Shown: piece by piece, positions 34,351-43,251 of the stretch | Numbering within the stretch: position 1 is the stretch's first letter | Layout of the letters: the number at the start of each line of letters is the position of its first letter | NCBI RefSeq assembly: GCF_007004135.1 | Contig: NZ_VJMG01000029.1 | Location: forward strand, 1-64,000 | DNA from: Affinirhizobium straminoryzae | GTDB lineage: Bacteria; Pseudomonadota; Alphaproteobacteria; Rhizobiales; Rhizobiaceae | Direction: 5' to 3' | DNA length: 64,000 bases | Notes under the pieces: generated by a model | Seen by the model: only the letters and a program-made list of their open reading frames with translations | Told to the model about the DNA's origin: nothing | The model's database searches: none | Program-made: the position numbers and the translations under genes

Positions 34351-36573
34351 CTATTTGGTCCGCGCCGTGTAGACACCGTCCCAGGTCTGGCCCGGCGGAT
34401 ATGCCCGCAACTCCTCCAGCCTCTGTGCATAGAGCGCGTAGAGGCCTTGCAGTTCGGCTGGTGCCCCCTGCCGTAAGGAGACAAGGCGGGTGTTCGCCTC
34501 GGAAAAATCACCCCGGCGATAATGGTCGAGAAAAGCGTCGTGTCGCTCGGCAAGCGCTTGAAAGATTTGGCTTGTGGCGACCGTCTCATCGCCGACCAGG
34601 GCATAGAGGCGTACGGGCGCGGCGCGGCCCTTGACGCGTACGTTGTCGATCTCGAGGAAGGCAAGTGAAGGTACCGCCTGGCGTGTGAAATCGCTGACGG
34701 CGATCGTCACGCCATAGAGCTTGGTGAGCCCTTCGATGCGCGAAGCGAGGTTGATGCTGTCGCCCAGCGCGGAATAGCTGAAGCGCTGGGCGGAACCGAG
34801 ATTGCCAACACAGGCCTCACCGCTGTTGAGACCTATGCCGATCCTGATCGGTTCCTGCCGGCTGGCATTCAGTAACTCGACCGCCTTGACCATGTCGAGG
34901 GCGGCGCGACAAGCCTTCTCTTCGTGCCCCTCGATATCGAGCGGCGCATTCCAGAACGCCATGATCGCGTCGCCGATATATTTGTCGATCGTGGCCTCGC
35001 GTCGCAAAAGGACATCGGTCAGCGGCGTCAGGAAAGAGTTGATGAGGCTGGTCAGCGTCTGCGGATCCATGCCTTCGGACAGGGTCGTGAAGCCGCGGAT
35101 ATCGGAAAACATCACGGTAAGGCGGCGCGTTTCTCCGCCAAGTTCGAGAGCGGATGGTTCACGAGCCAGCCGTTCCACCAGAGCCGGTGCGAGATAGCGG
35201 CCGAATGCGCCTTTCACGATTCTCTTTTCCCGGTTTTCGAGCGCGAGCCTCAGCGGTGTCAGCAGCAGAAACACGATAACGAGTGTCACCACCGCGCCGA
35301 CAGGATCGAGAATCAGGGAGAGTCGCGTGAAGGCGATCCACGACATGGCGACCAGACCGGTGATCAGGCCGGCCAGCATCATGGCGCTGGCGAGCGCGCC
35401 GTTGCGGGTTGCGATAAGGATCAGCATCAGACCACAAAGCAGCGTGACAAGGAGCAGAGTGCCATGTGCCCAGTCCGGTTCCTGCAGAAAGGCACCGGCG
35501 ATGATCTGGTCGATGATTTCGGCATGCACCGTCACGCCCGGCATGGCGGCGGCCACGGGCGTGGCAACAATATCGCGCAGTCCCACTGCGCTGGTGCCGA
35601 CAAGCACGATGCGGCCTTCCACGGCCTGGCGAATTCGAGCCGTGTTGGTATCTTCCAGCAGATCGGCGGCCGACAGGGTCGTCATCTGCGGCATGCCGGA
35701 GAAATAGAGCCGCATGCGCCCATCGGCTGCTGTCGGCACGTCCAGCGCACCCACCCGGAGGCTGGTCATGCCGTGGCTACCGCCTCCCCCTTCCCCGCTT
35801 GCATCGTTGCCGCGCAGGGCAAAGCCCTGAGCGCCCTGGGCAATTCTCAGGCTTTCCACGGCAAGAGCGGGATAGATCTGGCCGTTTGCGACGGCCGCAA
35901 GCGGCATGCTGCGGATGACATTGTCGGCGCTCGGACTGAACGAGAAGAAGCCGGCACCGGGCGCGGCCTTGTGCAGCACCTCGATATTACGAACGGCACC
36001 GGTAAATGGCGGCAGATAGAAACGGGGATCGCTGCCACCATAGGCAAAGCCTGCCTTGGCCGCATTGGGGGCAAGGTGGCTTTCGTCCGTCAGGGCGAAG
36101 CCGAGCACGGAGGGACTTGCAGAAAGCGCTGCGGCAAGGATGTTGTCATTATCCAGTGGCTCGCCGCCTTCTGGAAGCGTGATGCCGACACCACGCCGGC
36201 GCAGATCCTCCACGGCGCGTGCGGGCGACAGCCGATCCGGCTCGGAAAAGACGATGTCGAAGCCAATCGCAGCAGCGCCGAGCAGTTGCAGCCGATTGAC
36301 CATGCGCGCGATCACCGCGCGGGACCATGGCCATTGTCCAAGTCTGTCGATGGAGGTCTCGTCGATATCCACCACCACCACAGGCGGATCGGTTGCAGGG
36401 CGAGGATGCAGTTGCTGATAGGTATCGAAAAGCTGATTGCTAAGGACAGCCGTAACGGACGGGTCGGCGCGCAGAAAGCCGAGACACGTCATCAGAACGC
36501 AGAAACCCGCCAGCGCTGTCAGCGCTGGCGGGGGAAATCGGTGTTTCCGCCTGAGGGAGACCGGTGATTTCAT
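34351..36573 (-). CDS. CHASE2-domain membrane adenylate cyclase (class III)
   Basis: 740-aa sensor cyclase. One N-terminal helix (PALTALAGFCVLMTCLGFL), a large periplasmic CHASE2 domain (about residues 40-360: PPVVVVDIDETSIDRLGQWPWSR, AAIGFDIVFSEPDR, IVLVGTSAVGLRDIVATP), three C-terminal helices (about 365-440) and a class III cyclase domain (about 483-660). Catalytic features: metal Asp in FSDIRGFT, Lys and Asp in DKYIGDAIMAFW, and ALGDSINLASRIEG, matching ATP-specific enzymes. A helical tail follows. The start at 36573 was chosen because an upstream frame would run into the FecR stop. Third gene of an operon, 19 bases after the FecR-domain gene. It would convert an envelope signal into cAMP. 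Confidence 0.92.
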   Translation of the reverse strand: MKSPVSLRRKHRFPPPALTALAGFCVLMTCLGFLRADPSVTAVLSNQLFDTYQQLHPRPATDPPVVVVDIDETSIDRLGQWPWSRAVIARMVNRLQLLGAAAIGFDIVFSEPDRLSPARAVEDLRRRGVGITLPEGGEPLDNDNILAAALSASPSVLGFALTDESHLAPNAAKAGFAYGGSDPRFYLPPFTGAVRNIEVLHKAAPGAGFFSFSPSADNVIRSMPLAAVANGQIYPALAVESLRIAQGAQGFALRGNDASGEGGGGSHGMTSLRVGALDVPTAADGRMRLYFSGMPQMTTLSAADLLEDTNTARIRQAVEGRIVLVGTSAVGLRDIVATPVAAAMPGVTVHAEIIDQIIAGAFLQEPDWAHGTLLLVTLLCGLMLILIATRNGALASAMMLAGLITGLVAMSWIAFTRLSLILDPVGAVVTLVIVFLLLTPLRLALENREKRIVKGAFGRYLAPALVERLAREPSALELGGETRRLTVMFSDIRGFTTLSEGMDPQTLTSLINSFLTPLTDVLLRREATIDKYIGDAIMAFWNAPLDIEGHEEKACRAALDMVKAVELLNASRQEPIRIGIGLNSGEACVGNLGSAQRFSYSALGDSINLASRIEGLTKLYGVTIAVSDFTRQAVPSLAFLEIDNVRVKGRAAPVRLYALVGDETVATSQIFQALAERHDAFLDHYRRGDFSEANTRLVSLRQGAPAELQGLYALYAQRLEELRAYPPGQTWDGVYTARTK

Positions 36574-36592
36574 GCGTTCCGGTATCCGCAGG

Positions 36593-39160
36593 TCAATTTC
36601 GGTTGCCGCCGAAGATGCCCGAGGCCGACCAGCCCGATGCGGATGTGGCGAAGGATCCCATGATGCCCTGTGCGGTCGTGGCGCCATTGTTGACGAAGGA
36701 GCCCGTCAGCGCGGTTGCACCATTGGTTCCGGTGAACGTCGACGATGAGGCGAAACTGACATTGCTGTCGAACGCATGACCATCGAAATTGCTGACGGCC
36801 ACGTTGCCGGTGCGGGCGCCGAAATCCATGGTCGCCGACATGTTTCCGGTGGCAATATACTGGCTGGAGCCGGAAAGAACGGTGCCAACGGCATGGCCGG
36901 TATAGGTCGCCTGACCGCTTGAGGGCATGGCGACATTGGCCGTGATATCGCCGATCACCCAGTTCCCCATATGGGCGTTCTGTGTGTAACCGTCGCTGAC
37001 ATCGGCAGAGCCCCACCAACCCCAGCTCATGTAGGCGCACTGGCAAAGCTCGGCAGAGGTGCCGCCATCGAAGATCTTCGCCGGCACCGTCTTGGCGCTG
37101 ACCACATAGTTGCGATTGTTCGCTCCCGCGGAGGCAAAGTTTTGGTCATCGACATAGACGGCGCCGCCATAGGCGTCGGTGAAGCCGATTTCGTCGTTGT
37201 ACGGGTTGCTGTCCGTGTCGAACCGCTGGAACGTTGCGCTGAAGGTGCCGCGATCACCATTGAAGCTGAACGAGGATGTTCCGGATTTGAGCGTGGTGAC
37301 ATTGTCGCGGGTAATCGCAATGGCCGAATAGCCCTTGATCGTCTGTCCTGCATAGCTGCGGGCGGCATTCGTATCGATCGAGGTCAGGCTGGCCACATGC
37401 GTCGTCGAGAAGTCGCCACCGGTTGGCGCCATGGCGTTGTGGTTGCCTTCGTCGTGATAGGATGAGGCGTTGCTGCCGATGGCATTGGTGAGAACCATAT
37501 AGTCCCCGTTGGCGCCGAACACGCCGGAGCCACCATCGGCAACCGGGGCGCTCGCAACCTCTCCGGAATAGGAGGTTGAGCCATCGCTGGCATCAAGCCG
37601 GTCGCTGCCGCCGCGTTGACCGGTAAAGCCGTAGGCGGTGCCAGACCCCGACATTTCGCCGGTCATGATGCCGATCGCACTTTTCTGGCTCGCTCCTGTT
37701 CCGTCGATTGCCAGCCAGGCCTGCAGGCCGCGCGCTGTCGTGGACGGGAAGCCGAAATCATCAGGCGTGCCTGTCATCAGCAGGTCGCTGGAGACGGCAC
37801 CGCTGAGATTGAGGGAGGCAAGCCGCGTGGCATCGGCGAAGGGAATGGTGGTTCCCGAACCGGTGACGAGGCCGGTCAGCGGATCGGCGGTCAGGGCGTA
37901 ATGGCGGGTGCCCGACGTGGAAAACACGCTTGGAACATTTGGCGTTGCGGTGCCGGAGATGATGTAGAGCGGATCGGTTCCCTGCGAAAGAAGATAGGCA
38001 CGGAAGCCATCGCGACCGACATAGGCGTTGCCGGTGTAGGTACCGTTGCCCGTGGTGACGCTGACAGGGTTGACAGTGAGCCCGGTGCTATCGGCAAAGA
38101 TCGGCAGGCTGAGGGTGCTGTTATCACTCAGCGTGGCGGTGCCGGTGCTGCCCTCGTTGCCGGCGAGCGTGCCTGTTCGTTCGCTGCCGGCGTCGCCGCC
38201 GATGATGCCGTCGCCACTTCCGGGTGTGCGCAGCGTCAGCACGCGCACACTGTCAGAGCGCGGCACAGTGACGACCACCGGACGCGCGGCATTTTCAACC
38301 GCTGCGTTCCGTGCTTCCGAGGCAGCGACGACACCCGGCAGACCGTCCGGCCGGGACACGGGCACAGGCACGTTATAGGGAATGGGACTTGCCGAATTGT
38401 GCCGCTCGATTCCGCTGTCTGCCACCTGCTGGTCATTTGGCGGCACGCGAACTCCGCCATGCGTGCCGTCGCGGCCGGCCAGCCGATCCTGCATGTCTTG
38501 CAGGAATGTTTCCGGCGTCCGGGTCTCGTAGCGTCGGTCGCCATCGACGACGATCGAATAGCCCGCCTGGAAGATTCGGTTGGACAGGCCGCCGGAGGTC
38601 AGAACGACCTCGCGACCGAAGATCATCGATACATGCGGCGGGTTCCTGCGTTCACCATTTTTGCCTTTGCGACCACGTTCGTCGCGTGGCAGCTGTTGGC
38701 CGATATTGCCGAGGTCGATGTCCACCACGGCGCCACGGATTCCGGCCGTTCCGATCGGGGTGCGGATGGTTGCGCCATCCTCGGTCTTGGACGTGCGTCC
38801 GCCGATGAAGCGCATGAAGCCCTTGGAGAGGCTTGCGGAAACCTTGGCGGTGCCCGCTGCCGGATCATAGACGAAGTTGTCGATGGTGAGGCTTGAATTC
38901 GGACCGACGGTGAAGGCGGTACCATCGGCGAGCAGGATCTGCACAAGGCCGATATTGCTGGTGTTGATCACCTGATTGTGGATGACCTCATCGCCGATCG
39001 CTATCGTCTTGGTGATGCCGCCCTGCAAGCGGGCGCTGGCATCCTGGTTGACGGCGCTGGTGACGCCGACACGGTTCGATACCTCGGCTGCGGCAAGACC
39101 CGGTAGGGAGGTCAGCACAAGACTGGTGGCGGCAAGGAAACGATGACGGATCTTGACCAT
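36593..39160 (-). CDS. secreted FecR-domain protein with TbpB-like C-terminal barrel
   Basis: 855-aa exported protein. Sec signal peptide (FLAATSLVLTSLPGLAAA, no lipobox Cys). FecR domain at about residues 35-160 (GLVQILLADGTAFTVGPNSSLTIDNFVYD, IRTPIGTAGIRGAVVDI). A long Gly/Ser/Thr-rich beta middle follows. The C-terminal about 120 residues have the spacing of transferrin-binding-protein-like barrels: YTGHAVG, MDFGARTGNVAV, GSFVNNGATTAQGIMGSF, and terminal GIFGGNR. Such barrels mark cargoes of Slam/type XI translocons. Start codon one base after the stop of the TPR-barrel gene. This is not an anti-sigma FecR: no sigma factor or TonB receptor is adjacent. The C-terminal assignment is motif-based. 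Confidence 0.8.
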   Translation of the reverse strand: MVKIRHRFLAATSLVLTSLPGLAAAEVSNRVGVTSAVNQDASARLQGGITKTIAIGDEVIHNQVINTSNIGLVQILLADGTAFTVGPNSSLTIDNFVYDPAAGTAKVSASLSKGFMRFIGGRTSKTEDGATIRTPIGTAGIRGAVVDIDLGNIGQQLPRDERGRKGKNGERRNPPHVSMIFGREVVLTSGGLSNRIFQAGYSIVVDGDRRYETRTPETFLQDMQDRLAGRDGTHGGVRVPPNDQQVADSGIERHNSASPIPYNVPVPVSRPDGLPGVVAASEARNAAVENAARPVVVTVPRSDSVRVLTLRTPGSGDGIIGGDAGSERTGTLAGNEGSTGTATLSDNSTLSLPIFADSTGLTVNPVSVTTGNGTYTGNAYVGRDGFRAYLLSQGTDPLYIISGTATPNVPSVFSTSGTRHYALTADPLTGLVTGSGTTIPFADATRLASLNLSGAVSSDLLMTGTPDDFGFPSTTARGLQAWLAIDGTGASQKSAIGIMTGEMSGSGTAYGFTGQRGGSDRLDASDGSTSYSGEVASAPVADGGSGVFGANGDYMVLTNAIGSNASSYHDEGNHNAMAPTGGDFSTTHVASLTSIDTNAARSYAGQTIKGYSAIAITRDNVTTLKSGTSSFSFNGDRGTFSATFQRFDTDSNPYNDEIGFTDAYGGAVYVDDQNFASAGANNRNYVVSAKTVPAKIFDGGTSAELCQCAYMSWGWWGSADVSDGYTQNAHMGNWVIGDITANVAMPSSGQATYTGHAVGTVLSGSSQYIATGNMSATMDFGARTGNVAVSNFDGHAFDSNVSFASSSTFTGTNGATALTGSFVNNGATTAQGIMGSFATSASGWSASGIFGGNRN

Positions 39161-39161
39161 G

Positions 39162-40556
39162 TCAGAAGACCTTCTTGAGCCCGAGGCTGATCGTGGCATT
39201 GTCGAATTCGCTCGTATCGTAATTGGACCAGGACTTCTGATAGCTGGCCTGGATCTGCGCAGCCCAGGTCTTGTCCAGCGGAATGGTCTGGGTGACGTTG
39301 ATCGACCATTTGGTGGTCGATTGCGTCTCGCTGCTGATCATCGGATCCGCATCGTCGTAATGGCGTTGCGAGACCTGGGTGGAGACGCCGAAATTCCAGA
39401 GACCCGGGAGTGCGACGATCGGGCTGTCGAAATCGATCGAGGCGCCGACGACAGCGGCATACTGCCAGTATGCATTGCTTGCGACATCCGCATCGAAGCG
39501 GTCTATGATGCCGGAAACGCCGAGGCTGAGGCTGCTGGTCAGGCGGAAGGTGCTCAGCAACTGCGCCTGGAACCGGTCGCCGGTCTTTTCATCCAGACGC
39601 GGATGATCTGCAGAGTTGTAGTAGGTCTCGTGGCGATATTCGCTGCGCAGACCGTAGAACACGTCATCGGACGCGCGCACGCCAAGCAGTGCTCCGGCAC
39701 CCAGGACCGACGTCAGTGGATCGCCGGACAGGATGCCGCCGCCGGCGATGCCATACAGATCCAGCGAATAGCCTTCCCAGCCGAAACGGTTGAGATCAAA
39801 GGAAGGGCCTGCTGCCAGTTCCGCATAGGCCAGATTGAGATCGTGCCGGTCGCGATAGGCTTCGGCGTAGGTGCGCAGGTTCACCTTGAACTTTTCCCCC
39901 TGCCCGGGAAGGTCGAACAGGGCGGTGAAATCACCCGTCAGGAAGCCATTGGTGTCGGCCGTCTTGCGTGCATTGTCCGACAGCACGTAGTCGAGCCCGT
40001 TCAGCGTGACGAACTGGGAGCTTGGACCGCTGTTGGCATTGCTCTGGTAACGCAGACCGGTGGTGACGGAACCGGCAAACACACTGGTTTGTGTGTTGCG
40101 CTCGATTGCCTCAAGGTATTCGTTGACCTTGTCGCGCACCTTCGGCGGAACGTTGGTCCCGGATGCCGCCGCCTTGAAATAGGTTTCCGCCGTCGCATAG
40201 GCACCCAGCCGGAAATAGAGCACGCCGAGCTCCAGCTGCAGGCGCGGCAGTCCCGGTGCGAAGATCAGCATGCGCTCGAGCGTTGCGATTGCTCCCTCGA
40301 GATCGCCCACCTGGGACGAGAGTGCTGCATATTCGAATGCCACATCCAGATTGCCTGGCTTATCCAGCATCTGCTGAAACAGCACCTTGCGTCGCGCTTC
40401 GATCTTCTCCACGTCGGCGTTTGCTGCGCGCGGCGGCCGGTTGAAGTCCGACGAAGCCGCCTGGGCCCAAGACGGCGCCATGACTGCCGGCGTGCAAACA
40501 CTTGCGCAGACGACCGCGCCGCAAATCCATCTGGAAAGCGTACTGACTGAAATCAT
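39162..40556 (-). CDS. TPR plus outer-membrane beta-barrel protein (Slam/T11SS-like)
   Basis: 464-aa outer-membrane protein. Signal peptide (about 30 residues, ending SWAQA), two to three TPR helices at about residues 50-150 (NLDVAFEYAALSSQVGDLEGAIATLERML, LELGVLYFRLGAYATAETYFKAA), then a 14-strand-like barrel (alternating polar/aromatic strands) ending LGLKKVF with a terminal Phe, as outer-membrane proteins require. Architecture and length match Slam/DUF560 translocons, which export TbpB-like cargoes. First gene of the operon with FecR and cyclase genes; its ATG at 40556 lies close behind an AGGA. The nearby alternative start is 36 bases upstream. A simple porin is the other possibility. Confidence 0.75.
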   Translation of the reverse strand: MISVSTLSRWICGAVVCASVCTPAVMAPSWAQAASSDFNRPPRAANADVEKIEARRKVLFQQMLDKPGNLDVAFEYAALSSQVGDLEGAIATLERMLIFAPGLPRLQLELGVLYFRLGAYATAETYFKAAASGTNVPPKVRDKVNEYLEAIERNTQTSVFAGSVTTGLRYQSNANSGPSSQFVTLNGLDYVLSDNARKTADTNGFLTGDFTALFDLPGQGEKFKVNLRTYAEAYRDRHDLNLAYAELAAGPSFDLNRFGWEGYSLDLYGIAGGGILSGDPLTSVLGAGALLGVRASDDVFYGLRSEYRHETYYNSADHPRLDEKTGDRFQAQLLSTFRLTSSLSLGVSGIIDRFDADVASNAYWQYAAVVGASIDFDSPIVALPGLWNFGVSTQVSQRHYDDADPMISSETQSTTKWSINVTQTIPLDKTWAAQIQASYQKSWSNYDTSEFDNATISLGLKKVF

Positions 40557-40646
40557 TGTCCTGACCGAGAATCCCCATGCCCTGACCGGCATTTAACATA
40601 AGCGGCCGAGACATGAGGAGGAATCAGAGGTTTAGCAAAGGCGCAA

Positions 40647-40676
40647 TTTCGTCCCAGACTAGTCGCTTTTCGTCCC
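40647..40676 (-). promoter_or_regulatory. tandem GGGACGAAA operator, cyclase-operon side
   Basis: On the minus strand, two exact GGGACGAAA words (40676-40668 and 40655-40647) are 21 bp apart with ACTAGTC in the spacer. Their distance to the minus-strand TATGTT is 47 bp, so the site would be centred near -65 to -75, an activator position. Confidence 0.65.
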
Positions 40677-40883
40677 GCTGCCTCGACCGGTGCGATGAGG
40701 CTGCAGATCTGGCCGTGGATGATGGTGCTGATCAGGCAAAAGGGGGATGGGCGGCGATCCGCCCGGGAAACAGGCGTTTTGCCGATCTGCGGGCGGTGGG
40801 CGGTGGCTGCAACGGGCAGCAGATTTGCTGGTCCGAGCCTCGCCACAATCATTGCCATGGCGATCTGTGGAAAGTTTTGTGCC

Positions 40884-40913
40884 GGGACGAAATACACGTA
40901 GTCGGGGACGAAA
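40884..40913 (+). promoter_or_regulatory. tandem GGGACGAAA operator, SulP side
   Basis: On the plus strand, two exact GGGACGAAA words (40884-40892 and 40905-40913) are 21 bp apart with CGTAGTC in the spacer, so TAGTC is shared with the other operator. It is 41 bp from TATAAA at 40954. It is the mirror image of the cyclase-side operator. Confidence 0.65.
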
Positions 40914-41017
40914 TCGCAGCCTGTCTGTGTCTGTGCGTTCGGGGTGGCGTGCCTATAAAGGGTCCTCCGCCTTGGCTTTCGCCAGAATGAGCAAGCCTGG
41001 ACAGTCGTGGTTCCTTG

Positions 41018-43198
41018 ATGATGTCAATGATACGCAGCTATTTCTCTCCTGCCATGTTTGGTGTTCTTGCTGGCATTGACGGTCTGGGCACCAGTATTGC
41101 CTTCGCTGCGCTGATCTTTTCCGGTCCTCAGGCTGCAGGTCTGGCCGCTGGTGTCAGCGTCATGCTGGTCAGCTGCGTGATTCTGACCCTTTACGTGGCA
41201 TGGCGTTCCTGTCACGCCTCCAGTGTCGCCCAGGTCCAGGAGACGACGATTGCCATCCTCGCGGCTGCTGTCACGGCCGCCGTCGGCTCAATGTCCGGAG
41301 GCAGCGCGGATCGTGCGGTTGCCACCACCTTTGCCATCCTGGGAGTCAGCACCGTCGCCACAGGGGTTCTGTTCTATGCTCTGGGGCGGTTTCGGCTTGG
41401 GGTTCTGGTGCGGTTCATGCCCTATTCCGTCATCGCAGGATTTCTTGCGGGATCGGGTTGGCTGTTGGTCGATGGCGCGCTGATGATGATTTCTGCTCAC
41501 AGCAACCTTGCGGACATCCTGCTCTCCTTTTCCGACCCGCTGGTGATCGGCATTCTTGTGCCGGCAATCCTGTTTGCCGGGGTGATGTCGGCGGCCTTGC
41601 GGTTGATCAACAGCCCCTTCGCCGCACCGGTCGTGATGGTCCTGTCGGTTGGGCTCTTCTATCTGGTGATCGCTGTTGCCGGCATTCCCCTGGAGACAGT
41701 TCGGTCCTGGCGATGGCTGCCGGAAGCGGCAAGCGGCGGCGGCTTTCAACTGCCCTCGCCCCTCACGGTGATGACGCATGCAGACTGGAGCGCGGTTCTC
41801 AGCGTCACGCCGGTTCTCGTCTCGGTGCCGTTGATCGCCATGGCCGGTCTATTGTTGAACATCAGCGGTCTCGAAGTTGCCGCCGGCACGGAAATCGACG
41901 CCAACAGAGAGCTGAAGATCGCCGGCCAGGCCAATCTCGTGACCGGGTTGTTTGGAGGTGCCGCCGGCTTTACGGGGCTTGGCATGACCTTGCTTGCGGA
42001 TCGCCTCAGGGTTCAGGGGCGTACTGCGGGTCTTGCAACGGGGCTGGTGATGGCGCTTGCCCTGCCCTTCGCAACCGAGTTGGCCGCCGGTGTGCCGCTC
42101 TTTCTTGCCGCCGGCCTGATGCTGATGCTGGGCGGCGAACTGATCCATGACTGGGCTGTGGTTACCTGCCGCAAGCTTCCACCGCTCGAATGGGCCATCG
42201 TGCTTGTCATCGTGGCATCCATCATGGCCTTCGGCTTTTTGAGCGGCATGGCGGTGGGGCTGGTCTTTGCCATCGCGACCTTTGTCTACACCTATGCACG
42301 GCTTCCTGTGATCCGATTTTCTGCCAGCGGTCGAGACCGGCGCAGCAGCACGGACCGGTTTCCGGCTGCCAATCATCTTCTGGCGGAAAAGGGGGAACTG
42401 ATCCGCGCCATCGAACTGCAGGGATATCTGTTCTTCGGCACGATGGAGCAAGTCGTACGCGCGGTCCAGCGGCTCCTTGCGGCGGAAACGGCGCCGCGTT
42501 TCCTGATTCTGGATTTGCGTAATGTCAGCGGGATGGATTCCGCGGCGGTTGCCGGCTTCACGAAAATCGCCAATATGGCGAGGCGCCAGGACGTTGCCCT
42601 GATCCTTTCGCCCGCGATGCCGCTGGTGCTGCAGGTGCAGCAGCAGGTGGACATGTCCGGCGACGATCAGTCACCGGTCAATCTTGCGCCCGATCTCGAT
42701 CATGCTCTGGAAAATGCGGAGGATCGTCTTCTTCAACAGTTTGGTTGCGTGGATGAGCCCGGCGACATTGCGGCACAACTCGTGGAGCGTCTCGGCTTTC
42801 ACCCGCGACTTCCCGACCTCATCCGGACGATGGAAAGGCTGGAGCGGCCGCCGGGAGCAAGGCTGATGGCGGCAGGCGAGCAGGCTGATGATGTCTTCCT
42901 GCTGGGGGCAGGTCGCGTGCGGGTTCAACTGACGCTGTCCAATGGGCGCAGCTTGCGTCTGCGCAGCATGACCGCCGGTGCCGTGTTGGGCGAAGTGGCG
43001 TTCTATGTCGGCGGCATGCGAACGGCTGATGTGATCGTCGAGGAGAGAGCGACCTTGTTTCGGCTTGCGGGTGACACCGTTCGCCGACTGGAGCGCGAGG
43101 ATCCGACCCTCGCGACGCTCGTTCACCGTCTGCTTGCCTCTTCGCTCGCCGAACGGCTTGCTTTGGCCAACCGCATGGTGCAACTCGCAAGCGGCTGA
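41018..43198 (+). CDS. SulP anion transporter fused to STAS and cyclic-nucleotide-binding domains
   Basis: 726-aa membrane protein. SulP/SLC26 transport domain with 10-14 hydrophobic segments (about residues 5-420: YFSPAMFGVLAGIDGLGTSI at the start, FMPYSVIAGFLAGSG, GLEVAAGTEIDANRELKIAGQANLVTGLFGG). STAS domain at about 455-545 (FLILDLRNVSGMDSAAVAGF). Cyclic-nucleotide-binding domain at about 605-720 (PPGARLMAAGEQADDVFLLGAGRVRVQ), with a phosphate cassette GAVLGEVAFYVGGMRTADV that keeps the Gly-Glu and Arg needed to bind cAMP. The start may be 41018, 41021 or 41027; a ribosome binding site is weak. Divergent from the cyclase operon. Transported anion (sulfate, bicarbonate or other) unknown. 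Confidence 0.9.
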   Translation: MMSMIRSYFSPAMFGVLAGIDGLGTSIAFAALIFSGPQAAGLAAGVSVMLVSCVILTLYVAWRSCHASSVAQVQETTIAILAAAVTAAVGSMSGGSADRAVATTFAILGVSTVATGVLFYALGRFRLGVLVRFMPYSVIAGFLAGSGWLLVDGALMMISAHSNLADILLSFSDPLVIGILVPAILFAGVMSAALRLINSPFAAPVVMVLSVGLFYLVIAVAGIPLETVRSWRWLPEAASGGGFQLPSPLTVMTHADWSAVLSVTPVLVSVPLIAMAGLLLNISGLEVAAGTEIDANRELKIAGQANLVTGLFGGAAGFTGLGMTLLADRLRVQGRTAGLATGLVMALALPFATELAAGVPLFLAAGLMLMLGGELIHDWAVVTCRKLPPLEWAIVLVIVASIMAFGFLSGMAVGLVFAIATFVYTYARLPVIRFSASGRDRRSSTDRFPAANHLLAEKGELIRAIELQGYLFFGTMEQVVRAVQRLLAAETAPRFLILDLRNVSGMDSAAVAGFTKIANMARRQDVALILSPAMPLVLQVQQQVDMSGDDQSPVNLAPDLDHALENAEDRLLQQFGCVDEPGDIAAQLVERLGFHPRLPDLIRTMERLERPPGARLMAAGEQADDVFLLGAGRVRVQLTLSNGRSLRLRSMTAGAVLGEVAFYVGGMRTADVIVEERATLFRLAGDTVRRLEREDPTLATLVHRLLASSLAERLALANRMVQLASG

Positions 43199-43224
43199 TC
43201 GATGGCGGCAGGGGCCTTGTTTTC

Positions 43225-43251
43225 GGGGCAGGACGGATCCGGCTGCCCCTG
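43225..43251 (+). terminator. intrinsic terminator after SulP gene
   Basis: Seven-base arms GGGGCAG (43225-43231) and CTGCCCC (43243-43249) with an 11-base loop, followed by TGTTTTGATT. Confidence 0.65.

Larger units (their letters stand above)
40557..41017. other. divergent control region between cyclase operon and SulP gene
   Basis: 461 bp with no supported gene. It holds two mirrored tandem GGGACGAAA operators (listed separately) and, nearest each gene, a -10-like hexamer: TATGTT on the minus strand (40600-40595) and TATAAA on the plus strand (40954-40959). Confidence 0.65.

Noticed and set aside
34924-36567. 547-codon plus-strand frame opposite the CHASE2 cyclase
   Set aside because: Shadow of the cyclase coding sequence; no domain or ribosome binding site.
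40747-41079. Plus-strand frame across the cyclase-SulP intergenic region
   Set aside because: It crosses the operators and the SulP start in another frame and has no family features.
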